NCBI GenBank assembly: GCA_026874595.1
Contig: CM049316.1
Span: forward strand, 72,695,176 to 72,759,175
Direction: 5' to 3'
Origin: Sipunculus nudus
Lineage: Eukaryota; Annelida; Sipuncula; Golfingiida; Sipunculidae
Length of the DNA: 64,000 nucleotides
The position numbers and the translations under genes are program-made. The notes under the pieces were generated by a model, which saw only the letters and a program-made list of their open reading frames with translations, was not told the origin of the DNA and did not search any database. Of the stretch, positions 59,991-64,000 are shown in pieces. How positions within the stretch are numbered: position 1 is the first letter of the stretch; each line of letters starts with the position of its first letter.

Positions 59991-62900
59991 GAGTTCACTT
60001 CTACCTAATATGAAAAATTGTTGATATTGGAACATTCATTTGCTTTGCTCATAACAGAAGTTAACTTTCTGTTGGGAGATAGCTGGCTTCTCGCTATTGA
60101 GGGGTCTGTTTTTTGCCGTTGCAGGAGTTCACTTCTGGCTAATAGAGAGGAATTTATCCTGGAAAGTATAAAATTGATGCTGTTTAGGATGCACCATTAA
60201 ACTTTGAGGCCAAGCGGAAAAATGGTTCCCGTGACGAAACAGATTGGATGTGAACTTTGTTGTATGCAAGAATACACAAGTCTGATTTGTATACGACTAT
60301 CAGGATGTGGTTTATTTTGCGAGTAGAAAGGTGAAACAATATTTCTTTGAACAGAATAATTTAGTTTTATAGATGTTTTGTTCTTGATTGTACAGTATAG
60401 ACTTGTTTCTGTGAAGGGCTTCTGTTGGTTTTGTCAGGAGAAAGCTGCAATTTTTTTATTGACAGGTTGTACCTCTTGCTTGTACAAGAAATAACTTCCA
60501 GTCAGTACAGAGGGATTTCTGTTCTCTTGAATTTTGATGATGTGCATGCAGTGTGAACATTTCGAGCATGCCCAAAAAACAAAATTTGAGCATAATATAA
60601 ACTAAACCAGCATTGGTTTTACACTGAAATTCAGGAGTGTGTTTCGATATAGTGTCCTTGACCACGAGTCATTTGCTCCTACTAGAAGTTAACTTCCTGT
60701 TGGGAGAGGGCTTGCTTCTCGCTATTGAGGGGTCTGTTTTCTCCCGTTGCAGGAGTTCACTTCTACCTAATATGGAAAATTGTTGCTATTGGAACATTCA
60801 TTTGCTTTGCTCATAACAGAAGTTAACTTCCTGTTGGGAGAGGGCTGGCTTCTCGCTATTGAGGGGTCTGTTTTTTGCCGTTGCAGGAGTTCACTTCTGG
60901 CTAATAGGGAGGAATTTATCCTGGAAAGTATAAAATTGATGCTGTTTAGGAAGCACCATTAAACTTTGAGGCCAAGCGGAAAAATGGTTCCCGTGACAAA
61001 ACAGATTGGATGTGAACTTTGTTGTACGCAAGAATACACAAGTCTGATTTGTATAAGACTATCAGGATGAGGTTTATTTTGCGAGTAGAAAGGTGAAACA
61101 GTGTTTCTTTGAACAGAATAATTTAGTTTTATAGATGTTTTGTTCTTGATTGTACAGTATAGACTTGTTTCTGTGAAGGGCTTCTGTTGGTTTTGTCAGG
61201 AGAAAGCTGCAATCTTGCTATTGGCAGTTGTACCTCTTGCTTGTACAAGAAATAACTTCCAGTCAGTACAGAGGGATTTCTGTTCTCTTGAATTTTGATG
61301 ATGTGCATGCTGTGTGAACATTTTGAGCATTCCCAAACAAAATTTGAGCATGATATAAACTAGAAACCAGCATTGGTTTTACACTGAAATCCAGGAGTGT
61401 GTTTCTATATAGTGTCCTTGACCACGAGTCATTTGCTCCTACTAGAAGTTAACTTCCTGTTGGGAGAGGGCTTGCTTCTCGCTATTGAGGGGTCTGTTTT
61501 TTCCCGTTGCAGGAGTTCACTTCTACCTAATATGGAAAAATTGTTGATATTGGAACAATCATTTGCTTTGCTTTTAACAGGAATTAACTTCCTGTTTGGA
61601 GAGGGCTGGCTTCTCGATATTGAGGGGTCTGTTTTTTACCGTTGCAGGAGTTCACCTCAGTCTAGTAGAGAGGAATTTATCCTGGAAAGTATAAAATTGA
61701 TGCTTTTTAGGAAGCACCATTAAACCTTGGGGCCAAGCGGAAAAATGGTTCCCCTGACAAAACACAGATTGGAAGTAAACTTTGTTGTATGCAAGAATAC
61801 ACAAGTCTGATTTGTATACGACTATCAGGATGAGGTTTATTTTGCGAGTAGAAAGGTGAAACAGTGTGTCTTTGAACAGAATAATGTAGTTTTATTGATG
61901 TCTTATTCTTGATTGTACAGTATAGACTTGTTTCTGTGAAGGGCTTCTGTTGGTTTTGTCAGGAGAAAGCTGCAATCTTGCTATTGGCAGGTTGTACCTC
62001 TTGCTTGTACAAGGAATAACTTCCAGTCAGTACAGAGGGAGTTCTGTTCTCTTGAACATTGATGATGTGCATGCAGTGTAAACATTTTGAGCATGCCAAA
62101 ACAAAATTTGAGCATAATATAAACTAGAAACCAGCATTGGTTTTACACTGAAATCCAGGAGTGTGTTTCTATATAGTGTCCTTGACCACGAGTCATTTGC
62201 TCCTACTAGAAGTTAACTTCCTGTTGGGAGAGGGCTAGCTTCTCGCTATTGAGGGGTCTGTTTTTACCCGTGGCAGGAGTTCACTTCTACCTAATATGGA
62301 AAAATTGTTGATATTGGAACATTCATTTGCTTTGCTCATAACAGAAGTTAACTTTGTGTTGGGAGAGAGCTGGCTTCTCGCTATTGAGGGGTCTGTTTTT
62401 TGCCGTTGCAGGAGTTCACTTCTGGCTAATAGAGAGGAATTTATCCTGGAAAGTATAAAATTGATGCTGTTTAGGATGCACCATTAAACTTTGAGGCCAA
62501 GCGGAAAAATGGTTCCCGTGACGAAACAGATTGGATGTGAACTTTGTTGTATGCAAGAATACACAAGTCTGATTTGTATACGACTATCAGGATGTGGTTT
62601 ATTTTGCGAGTAGAAAGGTGAAACAATATTTCTTTGAACAGAATAATTTAGTTTTATAGATGTTTTGTTCTTGATTGTACAGTATAGACTTGTTTCTGTG
62701 AAGGGCTTCTGTTGGTTTTGTCAGGAGAAAGCTGCAATTTTTTTATTGACAGGTTGTACCTCTTGCTTGTACAAGAAATAACTTCCAGTCAGTACAGAGG
62801 GATTTCTGTTCTCTTGAATTTTGATGATGTGCATGCTGTGTGAACATTTTGAGCATTCCCAAACAAAATTTGAGCATGATATAAACTAGAAACCAGCATT

Positions 62901-63684
62901 GGTTTTACACTGAAATCCAGGAGTGTGTTTCTATATAGTGTCCTTGACCACGAGTCATTTGCTCCTACTAGAAGTTAACTTCCTGTTGGGAGAGGGCTTG
63001 CTTCTCGCTATTGAGGGGTCTGTTTTTTCCCGTTGCAGGAGTTCACTTCTACCTAATATGGAAAAATTGTTGATATTGGAACATTCATTTGCTTTGCTTT
63101 TAACAGGAATTAACTTCCTGTTTGGAGAGGGCTGGCTTCTCGATATTGAGGGGTCTGTTTTTTGCCGTTGCAGGAGTTCACCTCAGTCTAGTAGAGAGGA
63201 ATTTATCCTGGAAAGTATAAAATTGATGCTTTTTAGGAAGCACCATTAAACCTTGGGGCCAAGCGGAAAAATGGTTCCCCTGACAAAACACAGATTGGAA
63301 GTAAACTTTGTTGTATGCAAGAATACACAAGTCTGATTTGTATACGACTATCAGGATGAGGTTTATTTTGCGAGTAGAAAGGTGAAACAGTGTGTCTTTG
63401 AACAGAATAATGTAGTTTTATTGATGTCTTATTCTTGATTGTACAGTATAGACTTGTTTCTGTGAAGGGCTTCTGTTGGTTTTGTCAGGAGAAAGCTGCA
63501 ATCTTGCTATTGGCAGGTTGTACCTCTTGCTTGTACAAGGAATAACTTCCAGTCAGTACAGAGGGAGTTCTGTTCTCTTGAACATTGATGATGTGCATGC
63601 AGTGTAAACATTTTGAGCATGCCAAAACAAAATTTGAGCATAATATAAACTAGAAACCAGCATTGGTTTTACACTGAAATCCAG
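59991..63684. repeat. Right zone of mosaic units
   Basis: Units at 59873, 60635, 61395, 62159 and 62921 (lengths 762, 760, 764, 762 and 764) resemble segments found earlier. The 60635 unit resembles those at 38942 and 44871. The 61395 and 62921 units resemble the one at 50959 (cagtctagtagagag). A two-unit alternation appears: 61395 is like 62921 and 62159 is like 63685 at a lag of about 1526 bp, though the second pair soon diverges. This may be the start of another dimeric block continuing beyond the window. Confidence 0.75.
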
Positions 63685-64000
63685 GAGTGTGTTTCTATAT
63701 AGTGTCCTTGACCACGAGTCATTTGCTCCTACTAGAAGTTAACTTCCTGTTGGGAGAGGGCTAGCTTCTCGCTATTGAGGGGTCTGTTTTTACCCGTGGC
63801 AGGAGTTCACTTCTACCTAATATGGAAAAATTGTTGATATTGGAACATTCATTTGCTTTGCTTTTAACAGACGTTAACTTCCTGTTGGGAGAGGGCTGGC
63901 TTCTCCCTATTGAGGGGTCTGTTTTTTGCCGTTGCAGGAGTTCACTTCTACCTAACATGGAAAAATTGTTGATATTGGAACATTCATTTGCTTTGCTTTT
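63685..64000. repeat. Incomplete unit at window end, probably expanded
   Basis: Subrepeats start at 63735 and 63870 (135 bp apart), and the second is followed by cctaacatgg, the variant typical of the expanded units at 13670, 51721 and 58080. This is therefore probably a fourth expanded unit, cut by the window edge. Its second palindrome is altered to GACGTTAACTTC. Confidence 0.7.

Larger units (their letters stand above)
9797..64000. repeat. About 762-bp satellite array (70 complete intervals)
   Basis: Head-to-tail array, all units in one orientation, no foreign insertion seen. Using gagtgtgttt as landmark, units begin at 9901, 10616, 11379, 12143, 12908, 13670, 14701, 15463, 16227, 16989, 17717, 18450, 19211, 19975, 20739, 21506, 22268, 22996, 23760, 24524, 25286, 26049, 26811, 27574, 28336, 29099, 29861, 30624, 31384, 32117, 32879, 33640, 34402, 35162, 35922, 36655, 37417, 38178, 38942, 39702, 40462, 41089, 41850, 42583, 43346, 44107, 44871, 45631, 46391, 47155, 47916, 48676, 49437, 50197, 50959, 51721, 52753, 53514, 54275, 55035, 55796, 56556, 57318, 58080, 59112, 59873, 60635, 61395, 62159, 62921 and 63685. 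Most intervals are 760-765 bp. Shorter ones (715, 728, 733, 627) and longer ones (1031-1032) are explained in other entries. Array sequence starts about 104 bp before the first landmark, near 9797, and continues past the window end. Confidence 0.97.

Noticed and set aside
9905-64000. Many + strand frames of about 60-108 codons in the satellite as a gene family
   Set aside because: Most begin only at GTG or TTG. The one ATG version is frameshifted in about half of the units by loss of an A or a G. The opposite strand is open over the same repeats, and no domain is recognisable.
1-64000. CRISPR array
   Set aside because: Repeats are contiguous and long, with no unique spacers of uniform size and no cas-like genes; the sequence looks eukaryotic.
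9797-64000. Tandemly arranged tRNA, 5S rRNA or other polymerase III genes
   Set aside because: No cloverleaf, 5S-like sequence or convincing A/B box pair was seen; ttcgag in a few units lacks the rest of a B box.

Overview
This window contains no gene I can support. It looks like AT-rich eukaryotic satellite DNA: two tandem-repeat arrays joined by about 620 bp of non-array sequence. No rRNA, tRNA, CRISPR array, transposase, reverse transcriptase or conserved protein domain is visible. The open frames are short, repeat-derived, often begin only at GTG or TTG, and are broken in many repeat copies. The organism is probably an invertebrate. The junction motif (inverted repeat followed by gagctatagcgatcac and a ccgtccgt-rich stretch) reminds me of dispersed repeats common in mollusc genomes. 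That is recollection, not a search result.

Region 1 (1-9176) is a degenerate 33-bp minisatellite, very poor in C on the + strand. It is built into larger repeats: a block of about 814 bp (about 240-2016), two near-identical 2122-bp copies (2017-4138 and 4139-6260), then a copy of about 2172 bp (6261-8432) and part of another (8433-9176). It enters the window already in progress.

Region 2 (9177-9796) joins the arrays. It holds a hairpin-like inverted repeat and two to three related modules that look like pieces of a dispersed repeat.

Region 3 (9797-64000) is a satellite of about 762 bp per unit: 71 occurrences of one landmark, 70 complete intervals, running off the right edge. Each unit contains two obvious copies of a 135-bp subrepeat, probably a third diverged part-copy, and about 350 bp of other sequence. 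Units near the left edge are irregular. Further right they are organised into higher-order repeats: a dimer of 1525 bp (25.3-30.8 kb), a six-unit block of about 4.54 kb in three copies (31.4-46.4 kb), and an eight-unit block of 6359 bp in two copies (47.3-60.0 kb) between which I found no difference. Unit length changes mostly in steps of 135 bp (627, about 762, about 1032), the mark of unequal exchange between subrepeats.

Nothing here works together as genes. The interest lies in array architecture and its recombination record, and in a few motifs kept in nearly every unit (12-bp and 10-bp perfect palindromes, a TATA/Inr-like pair, splice-acceptor-like tracts). A centromeric or heterochromatic role is possible but not shown.
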